Position numbers and translations under genes: made by a program
Shown here: piece by piece, positions 22,421-33,469 of the stretch
Numbering within the stretch: the first letter of the stretch is position 1
How the letters are laid out: the number at the start of each line of letters is the position of its first letter
Notes under the pieces: generated by a model
What the model was told of the DNA's origin: nothing
Seen by the model: only the letters and a program-made list of their open reading frames with translations
Database searches by the model: none
Assembly: GCA_030762935.1 (NCBI GenBank)
Contig: CM060900.1
Coordinates: forward strand, 430,736,421-430,800,420
DNA: 64,000 bases
DNA from: Hymenopus coronatus
Taxonomy: Eukaryota; Arthropoda; Insecta; Mantodea; Hymenopodidae
Reading direction: 5' to 3'

Positions 22421-22564
22421 CTCGCCAGGGGCACTACCAGACGCACAATCCCCTCCCATTCTGCTCTGCCGGAGACGTAAACCAAAGATTGTGCAATAAG
22501 AACACTTGCAACAAGTACCACAAAGTAGCCTATATTCTCCCACACTTTAGCGGGCATGTTGATT
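22421..22564 (-). CDS. Candidate exon of a small single-pass membrane protein, unit 2 copy
   Basis: This is the paralogue of 18238-18381. The acceptor-like CTCTGCTTACAG ends at 22565 and the ATG is at 22557. 45 codons follow (MPAKVWENI, hydrophobic FVVLVASVLIAQSLVYVS at residues 12-29, then GRAEWEGIVRLVV). The donor GAG|GTAAGAAC sits at 22420-22421. Reading frame and splice sites are intact, although substitutions cluster in the membrane segment. Downstream on the same strand, two acceptor-like TTTCAG motifs (near 22163 and 22054) could supply a next exon. Function is unknown. Confidence 0.4.
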
Positions 22565-22948
22565 CTGTAAGCAGAGATATTGAATTCATGAGATTTGTTG
22601 CAAGAAGTAATAACCTAATTATACTAAATACTATTTAAAGTAAACATGTGTTAATGCCGTTTTAGTTTGCAACGGTTTCTGAACGTCTCATGAAATTTTC
22701 GAATACATTTTAAAATCAGAGTATATCCTGCAGTGCATTTAAATCATGGTAAAATTCTTAAGCAGATACGGACAACGCGTATCACATCCCAAGAGTCAAG
22801 GGTTGGAGGGGTACCGTGACATGAAGTAGCCTTCTAAAGCACTATATAAAGGAAAATAATAAATGGAAGTTTCCGCATGCTTTTCGAAGTTTTAATTTTA
22901 AGCTTTTTTTTCCCGATATGGTGGTCAGTTCAGCACTAAATTGTTCTA

Positions 22949-24262
22949 GTGAATCTCATAAGGACAGATTATTCATATTCCTATGAGATGATGCCAGAAG
23001 TCCAATTTGGCTCCAAAATTGCAAGCGTGATAAGTGGCGTCCAACTCCCTCGACTAGGATATTTATTCCGTGCAACATTTACGTGCTATTGTAGATTTAA
23101 CTATAAATGCAATAAAGAGAACTACAAGAAGAGACTGCGCAGACTCGCCGCTGCTAAGGCAGCACCCGTCGCCTCTTCCTCGGCAGCCGCCGAGGAGGCG
23201 GCTTCTCCGTTGCTACCGGTCCCGGCAAGCCCTGCTTCGCCGCCGGCCGCCACCACACCCTCGCCGCAACTGCTGCTGCAGTTGCCGCCATCACCGCCAC
23301 CGCCGCCGCCCAGCTCCACGTTGCCGCCGCCCCGGTTCAGTGCCGTGGTACGGGGGGTCCCTAGGGACCTTTCCACCCGGCACCTCCTCGCCGCAGCGAA
23401 ATCCAAGTGGCCTTCTTGTTTGAGGGCCACAAGGATAATTTGCAACCGGGGACCTACACCACTTGTGAGGCTGGAAATACAGGATCGTTCGGACCTCGAC
23501 GCTGCCTTGGCGTCAGGGTTGCCCTTGTTAGGGCAACTCCTGGTCGTCGAGGCTAGCAAGATGGAACGTCACCGGCCCTGCCGTCGCTGTTGTGCCTTCG
23601 GGCATACAGCCGACACCTGCTCCTCGTCGCCGCGGTGCCACTACTGTGGCTCCGCCAACACCACCGCAGAGTGCACTGAGCACAATCTACGCCGTCGCCG
23701 CCGGTTCTGTGCCACCTGCCGTGGCACAGGACATTTCACAGGGCAAGCGCAGTGCCCTCTCTACCCAAGGAGCACCACTTCATCACCACCTCCTGCGCGC
23801 CGCACCACTCCACCGCAGACATCAACCACCGAGGCCTCACCACCTGCGCTCTCAACAGACGCAGCGACGCGAGAAGCCATTCAGGACCTCCACGCGGAGA
23901 TCCTGAACGTCGGCGCTCGACTAGCTGCTCTGGAAGAGACATGCAGCCTCCTCACACAGAAGCTGCAGGAACTGCAAGCTTCCAACGCCGTAGCAGCCAC
24001 CAGCCAGCAGACTACAGCCGCCGACCTGTCCACCAGGATCGACGCCCTACAAGCTGCCAACACCGCCGCCATCTCCACTCTACAGGCCTCCACCGCTGAG
24101 CTGTCCAACCGGATAGCCAGCGTCCAAAATTATCAACAGCAGGTAGCTGAAGGAACATTCCCTCAGCAGTCTAAGACTCCGCAGCAATTGCTCAGAGAAT
24201 ACCAATCAGAGCAAGGGTACACCCGGAAGAGTCACCTTAAACTTGGCAGACATCACCACTAA
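22949..24262 (+). CDS. Gag-like (LINE ORF1-type) zinc-knuckle ORF fused to flanking sequence
   Basis: The ORF is 437 codons. The first ~57 codons are ordinary unit 2 DNA; from 23122 it enters GC-rich inserted sequence, so the natural start is missing. The inserted part has an alanine/proline-rich region and then a block resembling the domain before the knuckles of Jockey-group Gag (FSAVVRGVPRDLS...VVEASKM). Three knuckles follow: CRRCCAFGHTADTC (CX2CX4HX4C), CHYCGSANTTAEC with the expected histidine replaced by asparagine, and CATCRGTGHFTGQAQC (CX2CX4HX6C). A predicted coiled coil (residues ~310-410, LHAEILNVGARLAALEETCS...) ends the protein. In LINEs such proteins coat the element RNA. Expression of this fused ORF is undetermined. 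Confidence 0.7.
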   Translation: MNLIRTDYSYSYEMMPEVQFGSKIASVISGVQLPRLGYLFRATFTCYCRFNYKCNKENYKKRLRRLAAAKAAPVASSSAAAEEAASPLLPVPASPASPPAATTPSPQLLLQLPPSPPPPPPSSTLPPPRFSAVVRGVPRDLSTRHLLAAAKSKWPSCLRATRIICNRGPTPLVRLEIQDRSDLDAALASGLPLLGQLLVVEASKMERHRPCRRCCAFGHTADTCSSSPRCHYCGSANTTAECTEHNLRRRRRFCATCRGTGHFTGQAQCPLYPRSTTSSPPPARRTTPPQTSTTEASPPALSTDAATREAIQDLHAEILNVGARLAALEETCSLLTQKLQELQASNAVAATSQQTTAADLSTRIDALQAANTAAISTLQASTAELSNRIASVQNYQQQVAEGTFPQQSKTPQQLLREYQSEQGYTRKSHLKLGRHHH

Positions 24263-24605
24263 CTACCCATCACTTACACCAATTACTTCTCCAGCGGGGC
24301 ACTCAGGGAGTAAGTCATGTGTGTCCACTGGCTAATATCTCCATCACTCGCTGTTACTGCCACTGGCAGGCAGCATTCAGTATCACCAAAAATACGCAGG
24401 TGCTTAATGCGGTACTGCAACAGAGAGGCATGGGCCTCCTACTTCCGGTGGGGGTTTTTTGTGAGTAGTGCCACCCTGGTTCGAGTCCAGGGTGGGGAGT
24501 CTCACACTCCCAGGCTTGCCTGGGGTTAGGGCGTTAGTTGCCTTTTCCCCCATCATCAATAAAAGAAAAAAACAAAAAAAAAACAAAAAAAACAAAAAAA
24601 AAAAC
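23122..24605 (+). mobile_element. 5'-truncated gag-only LINE-type retrosequence with poly-A tail
   Basis: Boundaries come from the empty paralogous site in unit 1 (AATAAAGAGAAGTAAAGTGT near 18970). The filled site reads ...AAAGAGAA, then the insert, then AGTGTATAG, so about 4 bp of target were lost and no target duplication is visible. The insert consists of the gag-like ORF, a ~340-bp 3' UTR and AATAAA at 24559-24564 followed by an A-rich tail to 24604. No ORF2 (endonuclease or reverse transcriptase) lies between gag and the tail. It therefore is a gag-only element, an internally deleted LINE, or a retrocopy of a gag-derived mRNA. Confidence 0.7.
24468..24494 (+). other. tRNA T-arm-like hairpin in the retrosequence 3' UTR
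   Basis: CCACCCTGG, loop TTCGAGT, CCAGGGTGG forms a 9-bp perfect stem whose loop matches a tRNA T loop and B box (GGTTCGAGTCC). A second small stem GGGAGT/ACTCCC follows. Confidence 0.6.
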
Positions 24606-24849
24606 AGTGTATAGACATGCAGATGTAAAGAAACGAAACAGTAACTTGTATTCTTTTTGTTTGTATGATTTTAAAATGAATATTAGCCTGTATAATCTCA
24701 AAGTTAATGTTGTATTGACTCTGCAGTTCTTTAATCCTGACCTATACCCAATTAGTTATCTAATGCTATTGGAATTTTCACACAAACATAAATCTTATTA
24801 TATTGGGTGTGAAAGACAGATTAATTTTGCTCAGAGGCATCTTTATGAG

Positions 24850-25130
24850 ATTTAAGATTCTTTTACGTCCCGTAAGTTTATGACACGGGACCAACGGATT
24901 TACTTCCCTTCCGAAGGAGGCCATGCTAAGAATTTTTACGCCCGAAAAAATTCATCATCTTCCCGCGACCTTGGCTATGTAGTAACCATTACACCACGGA
25001 GGGAGACAAATTATTATAAAGGTGCTCAAGAGTTATGCCGCGCTCGCAAAAGCGCCTCGCTTTGGTGCTTCGTGGTGCAAGGGATTGTGGGTTCGGGTCC
25101 CGCTTTGAGCATATGTTTGTGAATATGTAT
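24850..25130. repeat. SINE D (minus) and adjoining tRNA-like module (plus), unit 2
   Basis: 24850-25012 is the family D counterpart on the minus strand (CTCCGTGGTGTAATGGTTAC). From about 25034 a plus-strand module carries CTTCGTGGTGCAAGGG and a B-box-like GGGTTCGGGTCCCG. Both lack cloverleaf pairing, so neither is called a tRNA gene. Confidence 0.5.
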
Positions 25131-25208
25131 TTGTCATAAAACATTAAACGGTAAAAGAAAGGAAATGTAGGGAAAAAGAAAAAAAAAACAGAAGAATAAG
25201 AAAAGGAG

Positions 25209-25455
25209 CACCCCTGGGTATTGTGGTGGTAGCGTGTCTGACTCACATTCGACAGGTCGTGAGTTCGAATCTTGCTTAGGGTGAGTTACCCGGATTAAGT
25301 GTTTTTTCGGGGATTTCCCTTATCCTGAGAAGACGAAAGTCGAGTAATTTTATACTCCATGGACCCCGAGGTCATTTGAGCATCTTTCACCAATTTGGTT
25401 CATCGTCCGATAGGACTAACCAGGCTAAAGGACGTTAAGCTACAAAAGAAGGGGA
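25209..25455 (+). repeat. tRNA-headed SINE (family B), unit 2 copy with complete head
   Basis: The head CACCCCTGGGTATTGTGG contains the A box TTGTGGTGGTAGCGTG, with the B box GAGTTCGAATCTTG and a closing GGGTG that can pair with the initial CACCC. The body and AAAGGACGTTAAGCTAC tail match the unit 1 copy. A third, older copy is at 56133-56330. Confidence 0.8.
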
Positions 25456-26626
25456 AAAAAAAAAAAAAAAAGAATACAGCGCCGGAGTCCCAACCAACTA
25501 CGGAACTGCGTGTTTTTTAGTAAATAAAGAAAAAGAGGAATGAATACTTATATAGAGTTTGAAGGTGGCAGTACTTTCTGCAGTGAGTGACTTTAATATG
25601 TGTTGTGAGGCATAGGAACTATGCTGAGTCCAGCGTTCCTCAGGATCAGCCGCGCTATAGACCAGCGACTTATATTGGACAGATAAAAAGCCACTAATGT
25701 AAGTAACTAAGTAACTTAAAAAGAAAAAACTCCAAGGAAAAGGAAGGAGGAAAAGCTAAAGACTACAGGGGGCTACATATGCAGTGTGCATCATAAAGGT
25801 AAACGTAATACCTCAAACATTAAAAGCAATTCTCATAATGTATTTTTCAACACATACAAATATTCAAAACGCTCCTTGCGAGTTTATTTTTAACCAAAAT
25901 GTTTAATATTTGCATATTAGATCCTTAGCATCGTATCCAATAGAAATTAATATCTGTTATTTATCCAGGTAAAACTGTTTATGTATAGATGTTAACATAA
26001 TTGTTTCGTCTACCGCGAGCTGACTTTAAAAGTTCAAACGACTTAAATAAATACATATTAAAAAGAGTGCTGTAACCTCTAAAATATTATAAAATGATGA
26101 ATGAGTTATCTAAAAGTTCTTTCTTCAGTAATATTTATTTTATATGAATCTCATGTGATAAATCTTATTAAGTGATATTCCCGGAATGTAAATCTGAGAT
26201 ATTCTTACAAAATTTTGGAAACTGAGCTGTAAGAAGCTTTTTTGTGAAAATATTTTTTTTGAAAATTTAGTAAATAGGACCCTATAATGTAAGTAATAAG
26301 TGATAAAACTTATGTTTGTGTTTTAAGAAACACAGCATTTGAAATTTTCACAGATGGTCACCATAAGAGGAAGGAGATAACAGGTTCCAGCAATAAAGTA
26401 ATTAAGGACCAGGTATAAAGTAGAAAAGCACTTCCGAAGGTTGTCCATTCAGAAAGTTTGGAACACTTTCTTACTGTGCAAATTTTCGCTCATGACCCTA
26501 GAAATAAGCTCGGGAATTAGGTGGGGTTGTAGTTTAAAATCTAGAAAACACCACGTGAGACAGTCGATGTAGGTTGGCGTGCACCAAAGTACATTAATCA
26601 GTCAAAACAAAGTTAATAGATACATT

Positions 26627-26924
26627 TATAAAAATGAAATTGATAGAAAATGTCAGGTGACCAGAAAAATCTAGCAAAGAGATGAAAGAAGGGAAAAATT
26701 GTGTCATTTTTGAGATTAGCTTTTATTGAGCACATTTTCCTGTAACACATTTACGCGAGGCAAGTCGCGGCTGTGACGATAAGAAATCTCCGACTTATAA
26801 CATTTCGGCATGCGACTCCGAATTTTTAAATAGACGCACAATCACCTCACTTAGTCTACTGCTTCGAGAAGTAGTCTACTACTATCGCCGCGATAGGCAA
26901 GTTCCAGCAAATTTTGGCTCTTAA
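26627..26924. other. Intergenic stretch after the tandem duplication
   Basis: No recognised feature; direct CTACT-rich words near 26855-26885. Confidence 0.4.
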
Positions 26925-27062
26925 CGCCTCCGTGGTCGAGTGGTCAGCGAGTTGACTTCTCCTCCGGAGGTTCCGGGTTCAATTCCCGGCTTGGGCGGGG
27001 AATTTTATTTTAACCGGAATTATTTCCTATCCACAGTCTGGAAGTATGTATGTGGGAGTGAA

Positions 27063-27093
<31 letters not shown>

Positions 27094-27185
27094 CTGAGGA
27101 AAATAAAAACGTAAAGAACCTACAGACGAGTTGTTTATAATACAAAAGCCCCCGGTATGACCTTAGATGTTAAAGGGGGGCTATA
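26925..27185 (+). repeat. tRNA-derived SINE (family C) with (TG)n tract
   Basis: The head is CTCCGTGGTCGAGTGGTCAG (A box) and GGTTCCGGGTTCAATTCCCG (B box and T arm), followed by CAGTCTGGAAGTATG and a (TG)n run at 27066-27089, ending around AAATTAAACAATAAAAATA. The T arm folds well but the acceptor stem does not, hence SINE and not tRNA. A related fragment lies inside the hAT element near 9795-9950. Confidence 0.7.
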
Positions 27186-27984
27186 TAAATTAAACAATAA
27201 AAATAGGACAGTTTGGATATTCATTACATCCTCACAGGAAGCACACACATCTTGGAGTACATCAAGAAGATAACTCGAGCAAATCGAACGAACCCTGAAA
27301 CGAGACAAACCGTAACTCACATACCTATTTACCACTAACCAACATCGAAGTATGAGGCGACGAATGCATCATCTCAATAAAGAATACGCAATAACATTTC
27401 TGCCAAATGTATTCAGAGCTTCGAGATTAAATGGCAGGGAACGGATTTTGAGACACAAAAATGTTTGAAAAATTATCCACAAAATTATTATACAGCTTTA
27501 AGAAACACCGGGAATGAAATTTGAAATGATTACATCGTTATTATGTTAATATTAAAACCAATGAATTTGGATAAGCAGCTTGCAGGATTTAAAGTATTTC
27601 ATAAAATTTATTATGTAAATATATTTCATTTACATTTCTACCTCCCACGCGCCTCAGAATTTGAGAAAATTGGTTGGTTAAGTTGGAGTACCTCCCAGCA
27701 TTTTCCAATTATGAAGACTAAGAAACCCTGGAAAAACTCTTAGTTAAAGAGAACAGTCCAGAGAGATTTTGAACTGCAGACCACCTATTCACATTTCTAT
27801 CCCTTAACAACCTCAGCCAAGGTATGTACTGGATTTATTATCTTAATTAACATTATTTTTTGCAACTAAGTAATCAAACTGTGCTAGCAAATACAGTGGT
27901 AAAAGCGTACATATTTCTAAGGATGTATATTTTGTATTCTGCATATTTTGCTCATTTTTAAGTTAATATATTCATTCATTTTGT
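27186..27984. other. Intergenic stretch, no recognised feature
   Basis: Short ORFs only, without domains. Confidence 0.45.
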
Positions 27985-28640
27985 TTATAAATAGATGCTC
28001 AAAAATACTATCTTCTTCAAAATATATTTCCAGAATTCAGTTTTCTTATTATTTTTTTGAAAATGTAAATACATTTTTGCTTTCCACCTACCAATAATAG
28101 GTAAGAGGAAATATTGTATTCTACCCAATGTTTGGCACCAAGATTTCACCATAAATATATGTTTTGATGTCCCTGAATCCAAAAAGCTAACCTTTTTAGA
28201 AAAAAAGGTGGTGTGTTTGCGTGTGCGCGCGCGCGTGTCCAAAGTGAGCATCACAAATTCTTCTTTACATAGAATCATTTCAGAAATTATTTTTTTAAAA
28301 AGTTGCTGTAATGCTTTTTAATAAATACCACATACTTATCATATTTGTATGACAAAATGTATATTTGAATGAAATCCTCTTCATTCTGAATCACTTTCGT
28401 AAATCTAAGAGAGAGACAAAGTCTTACCCCAGAAAAAAATGTAGATCTCATTAAAGTACACAATTTATGTCAAATAGCATTTTTTTGTGATCTTAATCAT
28501 TTCCAAGAAATTATTTGTGATTAACTTACATTTTTAAATACTTATACTGCAAAGAGGCACAGACTGCAAAAAGGAAAATTTGCCCCAAGATGATTACATT
28601 TCCTTATCTGGAACCATATCGTAGATAAGTAAATAAAGAG
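27985..28640 (-). repeat. Family M interspersed repeat, copy D (reverse)
   Basis: Reverse-complement landmarks are TTGGCACCAAGATTTCACC, ATATATGTTTTGATG, CTTTTTAGAAAAAAAGG, a GTGTGCGCGCGCG tract in place of the (CA)n block, and further out AATGTAGATCTCATTAAAGT, which it shares with copy C. Confidence 0.55.
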
Positions 28641-28864
28641 AAGATTTTATATAACAATATAATAGTACAAATATTGCGTTGCGTGAAACTAAGGTTTAGG
28701 AGATCTTGAAAAGAAATGAAAATAAATTAACATTTATGGAGATGGACTATTAGAGTTGTTCTGTCTCTAGATATCACAGAATCAGAAATGAGACTATATA
28801 GTAACAAATGCCAGTGACAAGAGTAAATATCATTGATTCTATAGAAGGAAAACAGTTAGGCAGG

Positions 28865-29085
28865 TATGGCTGATCATAAAGAATCACACCAGAGAGATGG
28901 CCATTAAAATGTATAACTGGCAACCTCCTCAGCAAATGAAGAGGGGAAGACCATGGCTGTTGTGGAGTGATTATGTGAGACAATCCATGGAGGATAGGCA
29001 AATGACAGATGATAACTGGAGGGCAGAAAAAGATGGAAAAATTCGAGGGATGTTATATGCTGTAAACAAACCTGCCAAAAAAGAA
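28865..29085 (+). pseudogene. Possible LINE ORF2 C-terminal remnant
   Basis: TREMAIKMYNWQPPQQMKRG, then RPWLLWSDYVRQSMEDRQMT, resembles the RMxxxR..KVL.W.P...RKRGRPxxRW.D.V..DL signature at the end of some LINE ORF2 proteins. Neither the reverse transcriptase nor a poly-A tail is nearby. Confidence 0.45.
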
Positions 29086-29864
29086 AAAAAGAGGAAGCTT
29101 TTGTACAAATTATTTTGCAAAGAGTCAGCGGAGAAAGTCATACGAGTTCTGCTCAACATATTTTTGTTTCAAAAACAACCCTAAGGGAATAGGTAATTGT
29201 TACATGTGAATGAAACTGATCTGATAAATCATGCTGAAACTGTATGCAACAACAATATGAGCAGATAATAAAGAGATTCAACAATCAACCAAGAAACAGT
29301 CATATTATGCAGAATTTGACTTCATGCCTACTCATTAATCAATCTTATTGCAGTTTGAAGACCTGCATAATTCCTTCTTTTTTATAGAAAATATCCAAAG
29401 TGTATTCAAAATAACTATTAAAACAGGATTGTTAGTGTATATTAGGTCCATTAGAATTTGAAACTCATAACCTAGTCACTACAAAAACAATGGAACACAA
29501 AAGTTCTTCAAGCTAAAAATGCCAGTCACTGAATGACAAAGCGATTTTAAATTCTCTTTAAGAGAAAATAAGTAGAAGCAATATTCAGATGTAAATATAT
29601 TTTCTTGTAAAACGTAATGAAGCATAAAATACAGAAATCATTTCCAATTTTTTTCTGCATAAACAATAATTCCAATAATATTCATCTTATTTTCACACTG
29701 CTAATCTCTGTGGTTCTTCACAACTGGAAGCATATTTTTAATGACGTACAATCAAAGGAAAATTATATCTTGTGCAATACATGCTTTTTAGATAAATACA
29801 ATTTTGTTTGCGCCTTAATATGAACTTGCAACTGAGTTAAATGTTCTGGGTATGTACACTAGAC
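29086..29864. other. AT-rich intergenic stretch
   Basis: No recognised feature. Confidence 0.5.
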
Positions 29865-30855
29865 CAAGCATTTTAAGTTTTATTGCACAAAAATTAATAT
29901 TTTCTGATTTTTTTATGTAAATAAATATTTTTCGTATATTCACATAAATTACACAAAAATCGCATAAAGGAAAGTTTTTTTAAAATAATTTTCACATAAT
30001 TTTATAAAATCACCAAAAGCATCAGCAGAATTATTTTTAACAAGTCACTATCCACTTCTGTAATGCTCAATTACACATGTCAGAAAACGTAATTTGTTGG
30101 TAATTATTGAAAGACCTGATATGTCAGTATAGTTTGAAGAAAATATAAACGTCCTGTGTTCCTTAGTTACATGAGCTCGCAAGATAAGAACGGGAATTCT
30201 TCCACTGCTAGATGCTTGATATAAATAAACACCTGTTATCGTTTCACAGCACGGCTATTATATACACTGAAACTTGCTTACTGTGTCATTTGTGAAACCG
30301 CAAAGTTTAGACAACCTTCTAGTTGTGTTGGGAAGTTATATATCGACAGTTTTGACTTCACAGCGGGTTCAACATGCTCAGAGTGAAAAGCAGTGCAAGA
30401 ATATTCTGCGGAATTTAAGGATATTTTCAGTTCTGGTGGTAAAATTCTGAAATTATTGATGTGAATGACATTCCATGTTATAATTACATTAGACTTACTC
30501 CTTGTGAGTGGAGCGATCGTTTTCGAAATTCAAGGCACTTCTTCGTCACATGGAGCGATCGTTTTCGAAATTCAAGGCACTTCTTCGTCACAATCGTGAA
30601 TCTTTCGGGATGGAAAATTTGAGGAAGCACGTGGTCGTATACTGTAACTACAGTATTTGGTGATCCCTCCCACGAATGATGACTGGTGAGTAACACGTAC
30701 ATTTCTTTTAGATCAGCCATTTAGATCTTACAAAAAGAAAAAAAATGTTTTGGCACATATTTTTTAGTTTTTAGCACACATTTTTAACATTTTTAGTGCA
30801 TAAAAATAAATATTTCCCAAATTTTTAGCACCTAAAAATCCGAGCTCTATCATCT
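29865..30855 (+). mobile_element. Possible hAT-type remnant (CGGBP1-like N-terminal fragment)
   Basis: Plus-strand VQEYSAEFKDIFSSGGKILK (about 30390-30450) resembles the N-terminal zinc-finger-proximal segment of hAT/CGGBP1-like transposases. The right end ATTTTTAGCACCTAAAAATC then CGAGCTCTA, and the left side TAGACCAAGCATTTTAAG, look like degraded subterminal sequences. No target duplication was found, so the boundaries are guesses. Stops and a tandem 42-bp duplication break the frame. Confidence 0.35.
30509..30592. repeat. Perfect 42-bp tandem duplication
   Basis: 30509-30550 and 30551-30592 are identical (each starts TGGAGCGATCGTTTTCGAAA and ends CTTCGTCACA). The 42-bp unit keeps reading frame. 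Confidence 0.95.
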
Positions 30856-33469
30856 TACATTGATGATTTGCTGCTCTGCAAACATTGAGCAACAACAGTA
30901 TTCTAAAATGTTGACTTGATACTTAAGGGGAGCAATTATGCAGACTTGCATAATCAATATTATTACTAGCTGATAATATTATTACTAGCTTGAGGGAATG
31001 ACTGGTTGAAATGAGCTGATATTAATTACTAATAAATCCCAGTTGCTTGAGTTTTACTCTCCCTAGAGGGACAATGATTAAGTTCCAATGATCACCTATA
31101 ATAATAAAATAGTTCAGTGTGCCTCTGTAGCAAAATTTATAGGTAAAATATCTGACAGGCTTTTTAAATGGATGCCACAAATTTAAAACATTATAACAAT
31201 GCTTAATAGAATTACCTGCATTATTACCTATGATGCCTATTGATAACAGTGGTGAAGAGGTAGGTGAATAATGAATCTGTTTCCAGTGTGCATTAGGCTA
31301 TTTAAGCTCTAGAAACTACAAAGCCTAAATGAGGAGAGCATTTTTGTGAATAGTGTGCCTTTTCTGGCACACTGGCAGTGCTGATATGATCCTCACAATT
31401 GACAGTGTAATTAAAAAAAAAATAAAAAATAATGTATGGAAAATCAAAGAAATAAATGTTACCTTTTTTAATTTTTTTTTATGTAGTCTAAAACATGAGT
31501 AACAGTGCTGTTATGCTTCAAGCACTTCAAATGTTGTACATATTAGGTTATTGCATTTGTTTCATTTATTGCTATCTCATATTCAATAATGCATAACTAG
31601 TAATAATATAAAACATAGTTTCAATTACTTAAAAAAAAATACTTTTATGTTTTCTCAGCTACACAATATTTTAACCATCTCCCTTTATTGATTCCCATTT
31701 ACCCGTATATATAGCGGAAGAAGAGAAATGTTCTTATTCTTACTGGTGGTTCTTTTCCCCAGATAGCTAGATCAGAACTTTCTGTATTGTACATTAAAAT
31801 TCTTACTATATTCTCCCACAGAAATACATGTATAATTAAAAAAAATTCATAAAGTAAGGCAAACTACACCTGTTTCAATGCACTCTTTCAACTATCATCA
31901 ATATCTATCAGTTACAAAGGATAGAGAAAGTGATGCATAGGCTGCCAAAGTTTTATATTACAGTATCAGTGGAAATATAGTTTTTAGATTTCCAAAATAA
32001 GTGGAGGGGGAGATCTGCGAGTAGTCCAAAATATGTTTAATAATTTTGATTAAAGAAATCCTATAGCTTGGAAACCATGAGTGAAAGAAAATATATGCTG
32101 CCCGTGCTAATATATGCAATGCATGCATGGCGAATAACCTTTTTCATAGCATTGACGTTGTTCCAAATAATTGCTTTTTTCTTACATCTCTCAAGTAGGA
32201 ATTTGCTTTTGTGTGTGACATTCTAACATCTGAAAGTCTATGATTCTCCCTTTTATTTGCAGGAACTCCCTAATGTTGGAAATAATCATCTAATATAAAT
32301 AGATGCATACTGTTCCAGCATTTTTTGTGTATCATAATCCCCCTCAATTCAAAATCACTTCTAGGCAAGCACTTATGATGATTAACTTAAAAAAATTGAA
32401 GAGTCACTATTTATAAGGATGCATACAATGAATACCTATGAATTTTTAATGGATGGGGCCAACATGGGCACACAAGATCATTAATGCATGGATGCATGAA
32501 CAGGAGGTCTATGCTTGATATTCTACTAGGACCATCCTCCCTGGTTAAGACTTAATTCCTGATTTACCTCAGCCCTCATAACTGGCAAATACCGGCGGAG
32601 GGTGAGAGGCTACCACCCTAAACTTAGGAGCTTATGCATGGGATGTTTCCTTCCCAAACTTCCAAAATTTCCTTTCCCAATTATTATTTTATTTCATGTA
32701 CCTACCACAAGTTTCCACCACCTGTGGTGCTGTATACAGCAAGAACAGGCATTGAACACTACTGTTAATGAGTGGGTATTCCAAAGTGTGTGACTGGAGT
32801 AGATAGTGTTGCTTCTTCTTTCCTTGCTTCACCCCCCCCCTTCACTTAGCTGTTCACATAACTATATTTGCAGTTTGATGTTTAAGATAAACTTTTGTAT
32901 AAGTCTTTATGCACCCTTTTCCAGCTTATTAATTTTTCACGTCACATCAGGTTCAGCCTCTTAGCTGAGCTTATCATCTAAATGGAAGTTTCATGAACCA
33001 TGCTGAACTTTTCATAATGCTAACATATGCTCATTAAGAATGCAGTGGCCCTAGACTCTCTAAAATTACACACAGGTTGTCTGTAGGCTGTGGAAGAATT
33101 CAAGTGTGACTCATTCAGCACTGTATTATGCTTTGAAACCATTAGAGCCAGGATTTGTACATATAACCAAATAATAAAATTTGCACCACAATATCCAAAA
33201 ACAAATGAACTGAAATGAAATAAGCTTTTGTTTCATTGGTAGTCTCTTAGCAATATGAATAAGGGCTCTTTTACCTTGCCATCATTAGTGCACAGCCATT
33301 GTGCTATGGTGAGCCACGGTGACAGTGCAGAGCTTTTTGTTTTTGGGATTTAAACCAAAGTTAGGCTAGGGTATGTGTGAACTGGATTCAAACTGATTAT
33401 GAGGAAATATGTACATTCCAGAGAGCCTGAAAATAACACTAATCTTTGATGGATTTTGAGAGCAGATAG
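30856..33469. other. Long AT-rich stretch without genes
   Basis: It contains a short direct repeat ATATTATTACTAGCT (near 30958 and 30978), a small hairpin AGTGTGCC/GGCACACT (around 31348-31369) and a C9 run near 32830. No coding domain was recognised in any frame. Confidence 0.45.

Larger units (their letters stand above)
21329..26626. repeat. Tandem duplication, unit 2
   Basis: A second direct copy of the 17131-21328 segment lies immediately adjacent at 21328/21329. It is about 1.5 kb longer because of a retrosequence inserted at 23122-24605; without that it would be about 3.8 kb. It retains the empty site for the unit 1 SINE. Confidence 0.85.

Noticed and set aside
23070..24108. Additional long ORFs in other frames of the GC-rich gag-like insert
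   Set aside because: High GC leaves few stops; only the frame with zinc knuckles and coiled coil makes biological sense.
24468..24494. Rho-independent-type terminator
   Set aside because: The hairpin is not followed by a T run and the DNA is eukaryotic; it is better read as a 3' UTR structure of a retrosequence.
26925..27000. Possible tRNA gene (good T arm, A and B boxes)
   Set aside because: The acceptor stem does not pair and SINE-type sequence follows, so it is a SINE head.
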